From JAWVFM01 sp963739355 (GTDB lineage: Bacteria > Actinomycetota > Thermoleophilia > Solirubrobacterales > 70-9), in contig CAVUAD010000002.1 in assembly GCA_963739355.1 (NCBI GenBank), positions 1-64,000 of the forward strand: a DNA stretch of 64,000 nucleotides. The letters are read 5' to 3'. The notes under the pieces were generated by a model that saw only the letters and a list, made by a program, of their open reading frames with translations, did not search any database and was not told where the DNA came from. Positions within the stretch are counted from its first letter, which is position 1, and each line of letters starts with the position of its first letter. The position numbers and the translations under genes are program-made. Of the stretch, positions 18,652 to 26,879 are shown piece after piece.

Positions 18652-20286
18652 CTAGAAGAACGCGCCGCCCTGGTATTCGCCGAAGACGTCGCGCATGGCG
18701 CCGCAGACCTCGCCGATCGACGCGCGGTCGGCCAGCGCCGCGCGGATGGGATGCAGGAGGTTGCCGTCGCCCTCGGCCACGGCGCGCAGCTCCGCCAGGC
18801 GCTGCTCCACCTTCGCCTGGTCGCGATCGGCCTTGAAGGCGGCGAGGCGCTCCTTCTGGCGGCGCTCGGACTCCGGATCGACCCGGAGGATGTCGACGTC
18901 GTCGATCGTGTCGGTCACGAACTTGTTGACGCCGACCACGATGTCCTGCCCCGAGCGGTAGCGCTCGTGGTAGGAGGCGGCGGACTCCTCGATCTCGCGC
19001 TGGATGAAGTCGAGCGCGTTCACCGAGCCGCCCAGGTCGGCGATCTTGCCCATCAGCTCCTTGGCGCGCAGCTCGATCTCGTCCGTGAGCGACTCGACGA
19101 AGTACGAGCCGGCGAAGGGGTCGACGGTGTCGGCGGCGCCCGACTCGTGCGCGATCACCTGCTGCGTTCGCAGGGCGATCCGGGCCGAGCGCTCGGTGGG
19201 CAGCGCGAGCGCCTCGTCGAAGCCGTTCGTGTGCAGCGACTGGGTTCCGCCGCACACGGCCGCGAAGCCCTGAAGGGCGACGCGGATGATGTTCACCTCG
19301 GGCTGCTGGGCCTGGAGGGTGACCCCGCCCGTCTGGGTGTGGAAGCGGATCGTCTGCGAGCGGGCCTCGGTCGACCCGAACCGCTCGCGCACGATCTCAG
19401 CCCACATCCGCCGCACCGCGCGGAACTTGGCGATCTCCTGGAAGACGTTGTTGTGGCAGTTGAAGAAGAAGGCCAGGCGGGGCGCGAAGGCGTCGATGTC
19501 GAGACCCCGTTCCAGCGCCGCCTCGACGTAGGCGATCGCGTTCGACAGCGTGATCCCGACCTCCTGGACGGCCGAACAGCCCTTCTCGCGGATGTGGTAG
19601 CCGGAGATCGAGATCGTGTTCCACTTGGGCACGCGCTCGGCGCAGTACTCGAAGATGTCGGTGGTGAGGCGCATCGTCGCCTCGGCGGGGTAGATGTAGT
19701 TGCCGCGAGCCACGTACTCCTTGAGCACGTCGTTCTGCACGGTGCCCCGCAGCTTGTCGGCCGCCACCCCCTGCTCCTCGCCGACCAGTTCGTAGAGCAG
19801 CAGCAGCACGGCCGCCGGGGCGTTGATCGTCATCGACGTCGAGACCTCGTCGAGCGGGATCGCGTCGAAGCAGATCCGCATGTCCTCGATCGTGTCGATC
19901 GGGACGCCCGTGCGCCCGACCTCGCCGTCGCAGAGCGGGTCGTCGGAGTCGCGGCCGAGCTGGGTGGGCAGGTCGAACGCCATCGACAGCCCCGTGGAGC
20001 CGTGCTCGATCAGGTAGCGGTAGCGCTCGTTCGTGTCCTCGGGGCTCGCGAAGCCCGCGTACTGGCGCATCGTCCAGAGCCGGTCGCGGTACATCCCGTC
20101 GTGGATCCCGCGGGTGAACGGGAAGTCGCCGGGCTCGCCGAGGCGCTCGTCGAGGCCGGGACCCACGTCGCCGGGCTCGTACAGCCGCTGAACTTCGATC
20201 CCCGAGTCGGTGAACCGCCGCTCGTCGTCCGGGCCCACGAGGGGGGCGATGAAGCGGTCGGTCTCGGTGTCGGGCCGGGTCGCCAT
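18652..20286 (-). CDS. Methylmalonyl-CoA mutase-type acyl-CoA mutase large subunit
   Basis: Coenzyme-B12-dependent carbon-skeleton mutase, TIM-barrel half only. At 544 residues it lacks the C-terminal B12-binding domain, as in two-subunit archaeal-type MCM and isobutyryl-CoA mutases, so a separate small subunit is needed and none is in the window. Conserved blocks are RLWTMRQYAGFASPEDTNERY, GTVQNDVLKEY, ARGNYIYPAEATMRL, NTISISGYHIREKG (substrate His) and GGTQSLHTNGFDEALALP. The Arg that binds the methylmalonyl carboxylate is kept (ARGNY), but the usual active-site Tyr of RGPYATMY is His here (RGIHDGMY). ATG 20286 is preceded by a large intergenic region with possible RNA structure. It should act downstream of the carboxylase at 3827-5399. 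Confidence 0.9.
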   Translation of the reverse strand: MATRPDTETDRFIAPLVGPDDERRFTDSGIEVQRLYEPGDVGPGLDERLGEPGDFPFTRGIHDGMYRDRLWTMRQYAGFASPEDTNERYRYLIEHGSTGLSMAFDLPTQLGRDSDDPLCDGEVGRTGVPIDTIEDMRICFDAIPLDEVSTSMTINAPAAVLLLLYELVGEEQGVAADKLRGTVQNDVLKEYVARGNYIYPAEATMRLTTDIFEYCAERVPKWNTISISGYHIREKGCSAVQEVGITLSNAIAYVEAALERGLDIDAFAPRLAFFFNCHNNVFQEIAKFRAVRRMWAEIVRERFGSTEARSQTIRFHTQTGGVTLQAQQPEVNIIRVALQGFAAVCGGTQSLHTNGFDEALALPTERSARIALRTQQVIAHESGAADTVDPFAGSYFVESLTDEIELRAKELMGKIADLGGSVNALDFIQREIEESAASYHERYRSGQDIVVGVNKFVTDTIDDVDILRVDPESERRQKERLAAFKADRDQAKVEQRLAELRAVAEGDGNLLHPIRAALADRASIGEVCGAMRDVFGEYQGGAFF

Positions 20287-20354
20287 GCGCTTCAAGGATA
20301 TTTGGCCTGAGCCGTGCGGGCGGCGGGCCGCGAACCGTTCGGGAACGAGACGAC

Positions 20355-20385
20355 GCTCCGTCGCCACGGCCTTCGGCGACGGAGC
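20355..20385 (-). terminator. Strong 11-bp hairpin upstream of the mutase
   Basis: GCTCCGTCGCC (20355-20365) and GGCGACGGAGC (20375-20385) form a perfect 11-bp stem with a 9-nt loop. It lies after the sigma-factor stop and 69 bp before the mutase start. No T-tract follows on either strand. It may be an intrinsic terminator without a U-tract, or the expression platform of the structured element at 20388-20502. Confidence 0.45.
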
Positions 20386-20387
20386 GG

Positions 20388-20502
20388 GTCCCGTTATCCC
20401 GTACCCAGGGGCATCCCAATACCCCCTGGCGTTGTCCTACCCAACCGAGTAGAGAGGAGAGAGACGCGGCTTCATTTCCGCGTTGTATTGGGATAACGGG
20501 CG
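20388..20502 (-). ncRNA. Candidate structured RNA element in the mutase leader
   Basis: In the 275-bp gap between the sigma-factor stop and the mutase start. On the minus strand an outer stem CCCGUUAUCCC (20500-20490) pairs exactly with GGGAUAACGGG (20400-20390). Enclosed are ACGCGG/CCGCGU (around 20465-20484), CUAC/GUAG (around 20435-20452), and CCAGGGG/CCCCUGG (20429-20405), whose loop UAUUGGGAUG is complementary to the AUCCCAAUAC next to the 5' outer arm. That gives either a pseudoknot or an alternative stem, so it looks like a multi-branch, switch-like RNA. It matches no riboswitch consensus I can recall; no cobalamin B12-box was seen. Strand and expression are inferred from gene direction. 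Confidence 0.4.
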
Positions 20503-20561
20503 AGGGCCCGAAAAGGTGACAACCAATTTTCGGCCGCCTGCGCTGGGCCGCCGAACGGCGC

Positions 20562-21509
20562 TCAGACGGCGGCGGCCTGAGCCTGCGCGGCGGCCAGGCC
20601 GTGCTTTCGCATCACGCCGAGGGCCCGCGACTGAAGCGTCTTGACGTTGTCCTCGGAGTGGCCGAGAGCGCGCGCGGTCTCGCGGACGCTGAGGTCGAGG
20701 AGGAAGCGCAACACGAGAACCTGCTGCTGGGCATCCGGGAGGCGGCTGAAGTCGCGGGCGAGGCTGCGGTCGCTGATCCACTCGGTGATGGGCCGGTCGG
20801 GCTTCGCCACCAGCTCCTCCATGCGGCGGTCGAGCTCCTCCGGCCCGACCAGCTGGACGCGGCCGCCACGGCGCATGCTGTCGGTCCCGCAGTTCCGCGC
20901 GATCGAGAACAGCCAGCCGCGGAACGGCTGGCGGCGCCGTTCGTAGGAGTCCAGGGCCTCGAGGGCGTTCACGAAGGTCTGCTGCGTCGCGTCCTCGGCC
21001 TCGTGGCCGTCGCGCAGCATCGCGCGCAGATAGGAGTAGACGCGTTCGAAGTAGCGCGAGTAGATCGTGGCGAAGCCGGCGTCCTCGCCTCCCTGGATGC
21101 GGGTGACGAGCCGGGCGGTGTCGACGTCCTCGAGGGCGAGTGAGCTGGGCTCGAAGCGCTCCTGGAAGACGATGAGCTCACGGTGCGCGCCCGCGAACCG
21201 GGGGAGGGCGGGGATCTCGGCGGGGGCGCGGGTGCCCCTGCGGTCGGCGACGCGGCGGCCCTCGGCGTTGCGGATGCGGCGGCGCTCGGCCTCGGTCGGG
21301 GGCCCTTCGTCGGCCGTGCGGCGCTCGGGCTCGGCGCGCCGGTCGCGGCGGCGGCGCTCGACGATGACCTCCAGGTCGTCGAGATCCGAGAAGTGCTCGC
21401 GCAGGCGGTCGTGCAGTTCGAACGCGAGCCCGGCCGGCAGCACGCAGTACAGAACGCGGCGGGTCTCCGCCGTCTCGTCCCTACCCCGGCTCCTCGTCTC
21501 CTCGTTCAT
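20562..21509 (-). CDS. ECF-type RNA polymerase sigma factor with N-terminal extension
   Basis: 315 residues, against ~180 for a plain ECF factor. The C-terminal half has sigma region 2 (FATIYSRYFERVYSYLR, EAEDATQQTFVNALEAL, FRGWLFSIARN) and region 4 (LPDAQQQVLVLRFLLDLS, VRETARALGHSEDNVKTLQSRA). The first ~130 residues are unusual: a short hydrophobic beta segment (RVLYCVLPAGLAF), then a run of Arg-rich charged residues around VIVERRRRDRRAEPERR and RRRIRNAEGRRVADRR. ATG 21509 lies inside the 3' end of the upstream GT4 gene (29-bp overlap), so this regulator is translated with glycan-synthesis genes. No anti-sigma gene is adjacent. Confidence 0.8.
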   Translation of the reverse strand: MNEETRSRGRDETAETRRVLYCVLPAGLAFELHDRLREHFSDLDDLEVIVERRRRDRRAEPERRTADEGPPTEAERRRIRNAEGRRVADRRGTRAPAEIPALPRFAGAHRELIVFQERFEPSSLALEDVDTARLVTRIQGGEDAGFATIYSRYFERVYSYLRAMLRDGHEAEDATQQTFVNALEALDSYERRRQPFRGWLFSIARNCGTDSMRRGGRVQLVGPEELDRRMEELVAKPDRPITEWISDRSLARDFSRLPDAQQQVLVLRFLLDLSVRETARALGHSEDNVKTLQSRALGVMRKHGLAAAQAQAAAV

Positions 21510-22794
21510 CGCGCCATCCATGCGAGCCTCGGGTGTCGTTCCTCCGGCCGGGGACGTTAGCGCCTGCGCGCGCGATCGCAAGCTCGGCGGCGTGCTGCAT
21601 GGCCACTGCCGGCGCGGGATACGTGTACGGCGCCGCCGCGCCATCAGCGGGCCGTCGCAGCTCGCCGGCGACCACTCCGCGCAGGGCGCGGGCGATCGCA
21701 TCGGGGTCGCCGGCGTCGACCACCGCGGCGCCGAGCTCGCCCGCGACCCGGCCGGCCTCCGTGCCCGCGGCGAGCGCGAGGATCGGCCGTCCGGCGGCGA
21801 TGTACTCGAACAGCTTGTAGTTGAGGAGCTGCGATCGCGTCGGGTGCGCGATCAGAAGCAGCGCGTCGCCGAAGGCCTGAAGCGCCAGCGCGTCCTCGCG
21901 CGCGACGGAGCCGAGCAGGCGGATGCGCGCGGGTTCGACGTTGCGGCGAAACAGCCGGCTCTCGGCCTCCGTCACCGGCCCCGCGACCACCAGCTCGAGC
22001 CTGCCGGCCGCGTCGGGGTCCTCGTGGGCCAGGCGGGCGAGCCCCTCGACCAGCGCCGCCGGGTCGCGCCCGTAGCTGCCGAAGCGTCCCGTGTAGACCA
22101 GCGAGATCCGGTCCGGGTCGAGGTCGGGGGCCTGCAGCGAGGCGCCTTCGGCCGGCGGGGGCGGGGGATCCCAGCCGTTGGAGATCACCAGCGGCTGCGC
22201 GATCTCGCGGGACCGGAGGTCGGCGGCGGCGGGCTCCGAGACGCAGACGACCACGTCGGCCGCGCTCAGCGTGTTGCGCTCCATGCGGGCGTCGGCGCGC
22301 CGCTGCGCGCCCGTCGGGAACTCGGGACGCAGGGGCTCGAACGTCCATGCGTCGCGCACGTCGGCCACCCACGGCACGCCCCTGCGGCGCAGGGCGCGGC
22401 CGACGAAATGAGCGGACTCGGGTGGCGAGGTCGTGATCACGCAGTCGAAGGGCCGCCGGCGGTGCAGGGCCAGCGCCCGGCGGCGGGCAAACGGCGCCCA
22501 GGCGAGCGCGAGGGGCTCGGGGACGATCACCCGGCTGAGCACGTGCGGGTCACCACCGTAGGTATCGGCGTCGTAGAGCGCGTCGATCCGGCGGCGGCCG
22601 TGCAGGCGCGCGCGCCAGCGCTGCGCGTCGGCGGTCCTCTCGACGCCAGGCTCCTCGCTCTCGCCGTATGCCGAGGTGGTCAGCACGGTCACGTCGTGGC
22701 CAAGGCGGCGGAGGTGCCGGGCCATCGAGGCGGGCCGGGCCGCCCCGGTGTCGCGACACGGCGGGTAGAAGTAGGCGACCAGGAGAATCCTCAT
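21481..22794 (-). CDS. Family 4 glycosyltransferase
   Basis: A 437-residue GT-B enzyme. The N-terminal domain begins RILLVAYFYPPCRDTGAARP, the acceptor-side pattern of GT4 enzymes such as WbuB-like N-acetylaminosugar transferases. The C-terminal domain has ISLVYTGRFGSYGRDP and the donor-binding region RSQLLNYKLFEYIAAGRPILALA, where the EX7E-type glutamate occurs. ATG 22794 overlaps the TGA of the previous GT4 as ATGA. The last ~20 residues (RRNDTRGSHGWRDERG) are polar and overlap the sigma-factor start. Likely adds a sugar to a lipid-linked glycan in the cytoplasm. Confidence 0.8.
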   Translation of the reverse strand: MRILLVAYFYPPCRDTGAARPASMARHLRRLGHDVTVLTTSAYGESEEPGVERTADAQRWRARLHGRRRIDALYDADTYGGDPHVLSRVIVPEPLALAWAPFARRRALALHRRRPFDCVITTSPPESAHFVGRALRRRGVPWVADVRDAWTFEPLRPEFPTGAQRRADARMERNTLSAADVVVCVSEPAAADLRSREIAQPLVISNGWDPPPPPAEGASLQAPDLDPDRISLVYTGRFGSYGRDPAALVEGLARLAHEDPDAAGRLELVVAGPVTEAESRLFRRNVEPARIRLLGSVAREDALALQAFGDALLLIAHPTRSQLLNYKLFEYIAAGRPILALAAGTEAGRVAGELGAAVVDAGDPDAIARALRGVVAGELRRPADGAAAPYTYPAPAVAMQHAAELAIARAGANVPGRRNDTRGSHGWRDERGDEEPG

Positions 22795-23957
22795 CGGCGC
22801 GCTCGCCTGCGGGCGATGGCCTGCTCGTAGGCGCCGTCCATGCGGTCCAGAAGCGCGGGCCAGGCCCATTCGCGCTCGGCCTTTGCCCTTCCCGCAGCGC
22901 CCATTTCCCGGCGCCCGTCCGCGCCAATCTCGCCCATGCGCCCGATCGCCGCCGCCACCGCCGCGGGGTCGGCGGGCGGCGCCAGCAGCCCGGTGGCGCC
23001 GTCGTCGACCACGGCGCGCACCCCCGGGTACTCGGAGGCGATCGCGGGCAGGCCCGCAGCCATCGCCTCGATCAGCACGATGCCGAACGATTCCGGCGGC
23101 TCGGTGGTGAGCAGCAGGAAGTCCGCCGCGCGCAGCACCGGCGGCAGCTCGGCGTGGGAGACCGCGCCCAGGAAGTGGACCCGCTCGCTCACGCCGGCGG
23201 CCGCCGCCCGGTCGCGGAAGCCCTGCTCGAGCTCGCCGCCTCCCGCGACGATCATGTGCGCGTCCTCGGCCTCCGGGCGGGCGAAGGCGTCGATGGCAAC
23301 GTCGAGGCGCTTGAAGTGGTGGGCGCGATCGAGCGTCGCGACGAATGCGGCCGTCAGCGCGCCGGCGGGGATGCCCAGGCGCTCGCGAAGCCCCTCGTCG
23401 GGGCCGGGGGAGAATGCCTGCGTATCGACGCCGTTCGGCATCTCCACGAGGCGCTCGGGCTCGCGCCGGCCCAGCCGCGCGAGGTACGGAACGGATTCGG
23501 CGTGGTCGGGCGAGAGCACGCAGACCCTGTCGGCGGCGCGGATCAGGGCCGGGCTGACGGTGCGCTCGTAGAGGCCGAAGAGCGGCCCGCGAAGGCCGTC
23601 GCCCACCAGGCGGTTCTTGTAGTGGACGAGGAGAGCCTGCTTGCGGCGGCGGCGGGCCAGGCGCGCGAGCAGCGTCAGCTCCGAGCCGAAGATGAACGGG
23701 TAGTGGATGTGGATCACGTCGAAGCCCTCGAGGGTCGCGAGGCGCGGGATCAGCGGCGCGTTGCCGATCGCGGCGAGCGGATCGATGCGGTGGACGACCA
23801 CGTCGCCGGGGTCCGGAGCCTCCCCGGGGGCCGGCGCGGTGAAGACCTCGACGTGGTGGCCGCGCTCGGCCTGCCCCCGCGCGAAGCGAAAGCACGTGTT
23901 GCCCGCCCCGCCCGGATAGGGGGGAAAGGTCGCGGTCAGATGCGCAATCCGGAACAG
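22791..23957 (-). CDS. Family 4 glycosyltransferase with non-standard start
   Basis: A GT-B glycosyltransferase of about 388 residues. The true N-terminus RIAHLTATFPPYPGGAGNTC, a classic GT4 start, lies upstream of the first GTG at 23801, so that GTG cannot be the start. Other marks are VIHIHYPFIFGSE, VEMPNGVDTQAFSP, LDRAHHFKRLDVAIDAF and the donor motif ESFGIVLIEAMAAGLPAIAS with its two glutamates. No ATG, GTG or TTG precedes the conserved start in frame; CTG 23957 or ATT 23948 would serve, or a base is wrong. It is the first of two coupled GT4 genes ahead of the sigma factor. Confidence 0.8.
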   Translation of the reverse strand: MFRIAHLTATFPPYPGGAGNTCFRFARGQAERGHHVEVFTAPAPGEAPDPGDVVVHRIDPLAAIGNAPLIPRLATLEGFDVIHIHYPFIFGSELTLLARLARRRRKQALLVHYKNRLVGDGLRGPLFGLYERTVSPALIRAADRVCVLSPDHAESVPYLARLGRREPERLVEMPNGVDTQAFSPGPDEGLRERLGIPAGALTAAFVATLDRAHHFKRLDVAIDAFARPEAEDAHMIVAGGGELEQGFRDRAAAAGVSERVHFLGAVSHAELPPVLRAADFLLLTTEPPESFGIVLIEAMAAGLPAIASEYPGVRAVVDDGATGLLAPPADPAAVAAAIGRMGEIGADGRREMGAAGRAKAEREWAWPALLDRMDGAYEQAIARRRARR

Positions 23958-24009
23958 GGCAAAGAAGCTAGACCACGGCGCGCAGCGCCCGTCGCGGACG
24001 AGGGCTTGA

Positions 24010-24957
24010 CTACTCGCCGGCGCCGACGAGGCGCTCGACGCCGCTGTGCTCGAGCGTCAGCCGCAGGCCCTCGCGCAGCTCGACCTCGGGCTCCCAGCCG
24101 AGGAGCTCCCTGGCGCGGGTGGTCTCCGGCTGACGCACCTGCGGGTCGTCCGTCGGCAACGCTTCGTAGACGATCTCCGAGCGCGATTCGGTTACCTCGA
24201 TCACGACCTGGGCGAGCTCGAGGAGGGTGAACTCGTCGGGGTTGCCGATGTTGACCGGATCGTGAACGTCGGACTCGGCCATCGCGACGTAGCCACGGAT
24301 CTGGTCGTCGACGTAGCAGAAGCTGCGCGTCTGGCTGCCGTCGCCGAACACGGTGAGCGGCTTGTCCTGGAGCGCCTGGCGCAGGAAGGTGGGGATCGCG
24401 CGGCCGTCGTGCGGGCGCATGCGCGAGCCGTAGGTGTTGAAGGTGCGAACGATGCCCGTGTTGACGCCCTGCTGGCGGTGGTAGGCCATGGTCAGCGCCT
24501 CGGCGTAGCGCTTGGCCTCGTCGTAGACGCCGCGAGGGCCGATCGGGTTGACGTGGCCCCAATAGCTCTCGGGCTGGGGGTGGACCTGCGGGTCGCCGTA
24601 GACCTCCGAGGTCGACGCCAGCACGAACCGCGCCCGGTGCTTCTTCGCGAGCCCGAGCATGTGGTGGGTGCCGTAGGAGCCGACCTTCAGCGTGTGCAGC
24701 GGCAGGCGCAGGTAGTCGATCGGGCTCGCGGGCGAGGCGAGGTGGTAGACGAAGTCGACGTCCCCCTCGACGAACAGCGGCTCGGTGAGGTCGTGCTGGA
24801 TGAAGGTGAAGCGCTCGCCGTCGATGTGCTCGATGTTCTGCAGCGAGCCGGTGTCGAGGTTGTCGACGCAGAGCACGCGGTGACCGTCCCCAAGGAGGCG
24901 GTCGCAAAGGTGCGAGCCCAGAAAGCCCGCGCCACCGGTGATAAGGCAGGTGCTCAT
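24010..24957 (-). CDS. UDP-glucuronate decarboxylase (UDP-xylose synthase)
   Basis: An NAD-dependent SDR enzyme that turns UDP-glucuronate into UDP-xylose. 315 residues, the size of bacterial UXS. It has the Rossmann glycine motif GGAGFLGSHL at the N-terminus, HLASPASPIDYLRLPLHTL, which is strongly characteristic of UXS, STSEVYGDPQVHPQ, the catalytic YDEAK (Tyr/Lys), and FNTYGSRMRPHDGRAIPTF. The start ATG 24957 has an AAGG ribosome-binding sequence. It probably supplies pentose to the GT4 enzymes just downstream. No UDP-glucose dehydrogenase is visible in the window. Confidence 0.88.
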   Translation of the reverse strand: MSTCLITGGAGFLGSHLCDRLLGDGHRVLCVDNLDTGSLQNIEHIDGERFTFIQHDLTEPLFVEGDVDFVYHLASPASPIDYLRLPLHTLKVGSYGTHHMLGLAKKHRARFVLASTSEVYGDPQVHPQPESYWGHVNPIGPRGVYDEAKRYAEALTMAYHRQQGVNTGIVRTFNTYGSRMRPHDGRAIPTFLRQALQDKPLTVFGDGSQTRSFCYVDDQIRGYVAMAESDVHDPVNIGNPDEFTLLELAQVVIEVTESRSEIVYEALPTDDPQVRQPETTRARELLGWEPEVELREGLRLTLEHSGVERLVGAGE

Positions 24958-25020
24958 CCTTGGTTCCCCGCGGGGCAGGATAGCCGGGGCAGGGAGGGCC
25001 GGGTCGGGGTTCTCCTTCGC

Positions 25021-25518
25021 GTGCAAGCCGCCGCCGAGGTACGCCACCGCGCCGCCGCCGACCTCTTCGCCTCGCACGCCGGCGTCATCCGCGCCGCCGC
25101 CAGACGGGTGTCGCTGTGCGCCGACGACGCCGACGACGCCTGCCAGCGCGCGCTGCTCATCCTCCTGACCAAGGCGCCGGAGCTGCCCAAGCCCGCGCTG
25201 CTGGCCTGGATGCGCACGGTCACCCGCCGCGAGGCGCTTGCCGTGAGGCGCAATCGCGAGCGGCTGCTCGCCGGCGGGGGAGAGGACGCCCTGGACTACA
25301 TCGCCTCGGAGCGCCCGGCCACCAGCGAGCGGGTCGAGCGCCGCGCCGAGGCGCTCGAGCGCCTGCGGGCGCTGGTGGGCCTCAAGCCGGACGAGCGCCG
25401 CGCGATCGTCCTGCAGGCCCGCGGCTACTCCTACGCGGAGATCCAGACGATCACGGGGTGGACCCACACGAAGGTCAACCGCTGTCTGGCCGAGGGCCGG
25501 GCGCGGCTTCGGGCGTAG
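25021..25518 (+). CDS. Small sigma-70-like (ECF) factor
   Basis: 165 residues from GTG 25021. Region 2 is short (ADLFASHAGVIRAAARRV, DADDACQRALLILL). Region 4 is well formed (GLKPDERRAIVLQARGYSYAEIQTITGWTHTKVNRCLAEGRARL), with a helix-turn-helix in which the recognition helix is GWTHTKVNRCLAEG. Between them lies a basic segment RREALAVRRNRERLLAGGGEDA. The open frame continues upstream only as the mirror of the decarboxylase gene, from which this one diverges by 63 bp. Target promoters are unknown. No anti-sigma partner is adjacent. Confidence 0.7.
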   Translation: MQAAAEVRHRAAADLFASHAGVIRAAARRVSLCADDADDACQRALLILLTKAPELPKPALLAWMRTVTRREALAVRRNRERLLAGGGEDALDYIASERPATSERVERRAEALERLRALVGLKPDERRAIVLQARGYSYAEIQTITGWTHTKVNRCLAEGRARLRA

Positions 25519-25589
25519 GTACCGCGTCGTGGACGCGATCCGCTACCCATATCCGCGTTTCGCGTCCATCGCGGCTTCGGCCCTGAGGG

Positions 25590-26795
25590 CTAGCCCTTCG
25601 GCGCCAGGCCTGGGGCGAAGTCCTTGAAGCGCTTGGCGTTCAGGATCTTGCGGAGAGCGTGCTTCGCCCTCGGGTAGTTGCCGATGTCGTACGTGCTTCC
25701 CGGCGCGGTGGAGCGGTAGTAGATCGCCATCCGCACGGCCTTGTGGCGACGCTCCCAGTGGAACAGCCAGTGGGTGAAGCGGGCGTGGGGGTCGCTGTCC
25801 CACGGCCCGTACTCGCCCACCACGAACGGAAACCCGCGGTAGGAGCGCTGGAAGCGGCGGAGCGCCGTCTTGATGTGGGGCGATGCGAACTTCGAGTAGA
25901 TGTCGGCGCCGACCCAGTCGACGTAGCGCCGGCCCGGCCAGTACCGGCGCGGGGCGTTGGCGCCGATGGCGGGGCTGGAGATCGTCTGCGGGTTCCAGAT
26001 GAACGCCACGCGCGGGTGGTGGAGCTTGTGATGGTGGACGTTCTCGTCGCGGTAGATCGTGCCCAGGTTCGATCTGGCGCGCAGCAGTCGCGGCATGTGG
26101 AGCGCCCGAAGGCGGGCATTGATCGACGGGATCGTGCCGCCGCGGACGATGATCGCCATCCGCCGCCAGGCGGCCTTGAACTGCTTCGTGGAGTGGGCGG
26201 GCCGCGCTGAGCCGTCGGAGTTGAACGCGCTGTAGGGATTCCACGAGCCGTTCATCTCGGCCATGGGCCGGAGGTAGACCGTCTGACGGTACTGCGAGAT
26301 CGACTGGTTGATCCGCAGCAGGTAGTGGTCGCCGAAGCCCTGCGCGATCTGGCGCGGGGTGATGATCTCCGAGCCGCCGCCGGGGGCGGTCGAGAGGCTC
26401 AGCACGCCCCGGGCCCGCTCGCGATGCCAGCGGCGAAGCGCGCCGGTTGAGAGCGGCGTGTTCCAGTTGTAGAAGTCCTCGACCACCGCGGGGTGGGCGT
26501 GGACCTGGAGCGCGAAGCGCCGGACTCCTTTGACCCCCTCCGTCGTCTCCGAAACCCCGTGGTAGATCCGCCCGTGGTGCGGAGCGAACGCGCGCGGGCT
26601 GTACGGGGTCCGGCGGTGGTGGCGATGCCGATGATGGTGGTGATGCCGATGGCGCCCGTGGTGGTGATGATGGGGCGTGCCGATGCCGCCGGTGCCCGCG
26701 AACGCGGTCGTGCCCAGCCACAGCGAGCCGGCGAGGACGGCCAGCGCCGCCGCGAGCCGGATCGCGGCGCTCCTTCGGTGATCGCGATCGCTCAT
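25590..26795 (-). CDS. Secreted GH26-like glycoside hydrolase with histidine-rich linker
   Basis: 401 residues. A signal peptide (residues 1-33) is followed by a His/Arg-rich linker at 42-60 with 13 histidines. The catalytic part is a beta/alpha barrel of GH26 (beta-mannanase/glucanase) type: acid/base Glu180 in LRPMAEMNGSWNPY and a nucleophile-position Glu328 in PFVVGEYGPW, with FIWNPQTIS and YVDWVGADIYSKF between. It should cut or remodel a beta-linked polysaccharide outside the cell. A close paralogue lies 84 bp upstream on the same strand, so the two probably form a duplicated pair. The His linker could bind metal ions or a surface; that is an inference. Confidence 0.75.
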   Translation of the reverse strand: MSDRDHRRSAAIRLAAALAVLAGSLWLGTTAFAGTGGIGTPHHHHHGRHRHHHHHRHRHHRRTPYSPRAFAPHHGRIYHGVSETTEGVKGVRRFALQVHAHPAVVEDFYNWNTPLSTGALRRWHRERARGVLSLSTAPGGGSEIITPRQIAQGFGDHYLLRINQSISQYRQTVYLRPMAEMNGSWNPYSAFNSDGSARPAHSTKQFKAAWRRMAIIVRGGTIPSINARLRALHMPRLLRARSNLGTIYRDENVHHHKLHHPRVAFIWNPQTISSPAIGANAPRRYWPGRRYVDWVGADIYSKFASPHIKTALRRFQRSYRGFPFVVGEYGPWDSDPHARFTHWLFHWERRHKAVRMAIYYRSTAPGSTYDIGNYPRAKHALRKILNAKRFKDFAPGLAPKG

Positions 26796-26879
26796 TCCCG
26801 CATCATCGATTTCACCAAGGACTGGGCCGGGGCGATCTCGCCCCCCGGTCGTTGCAAGCGCGTTCGCACGAACGCGTGC

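Noticed and set aside
20287..20561. Cobalamin riboswitch before the B12-dependent mutase
   Set aside because: No B12-box-like sequence or matching core was found; the structure present is different and is reported as an unknown element.
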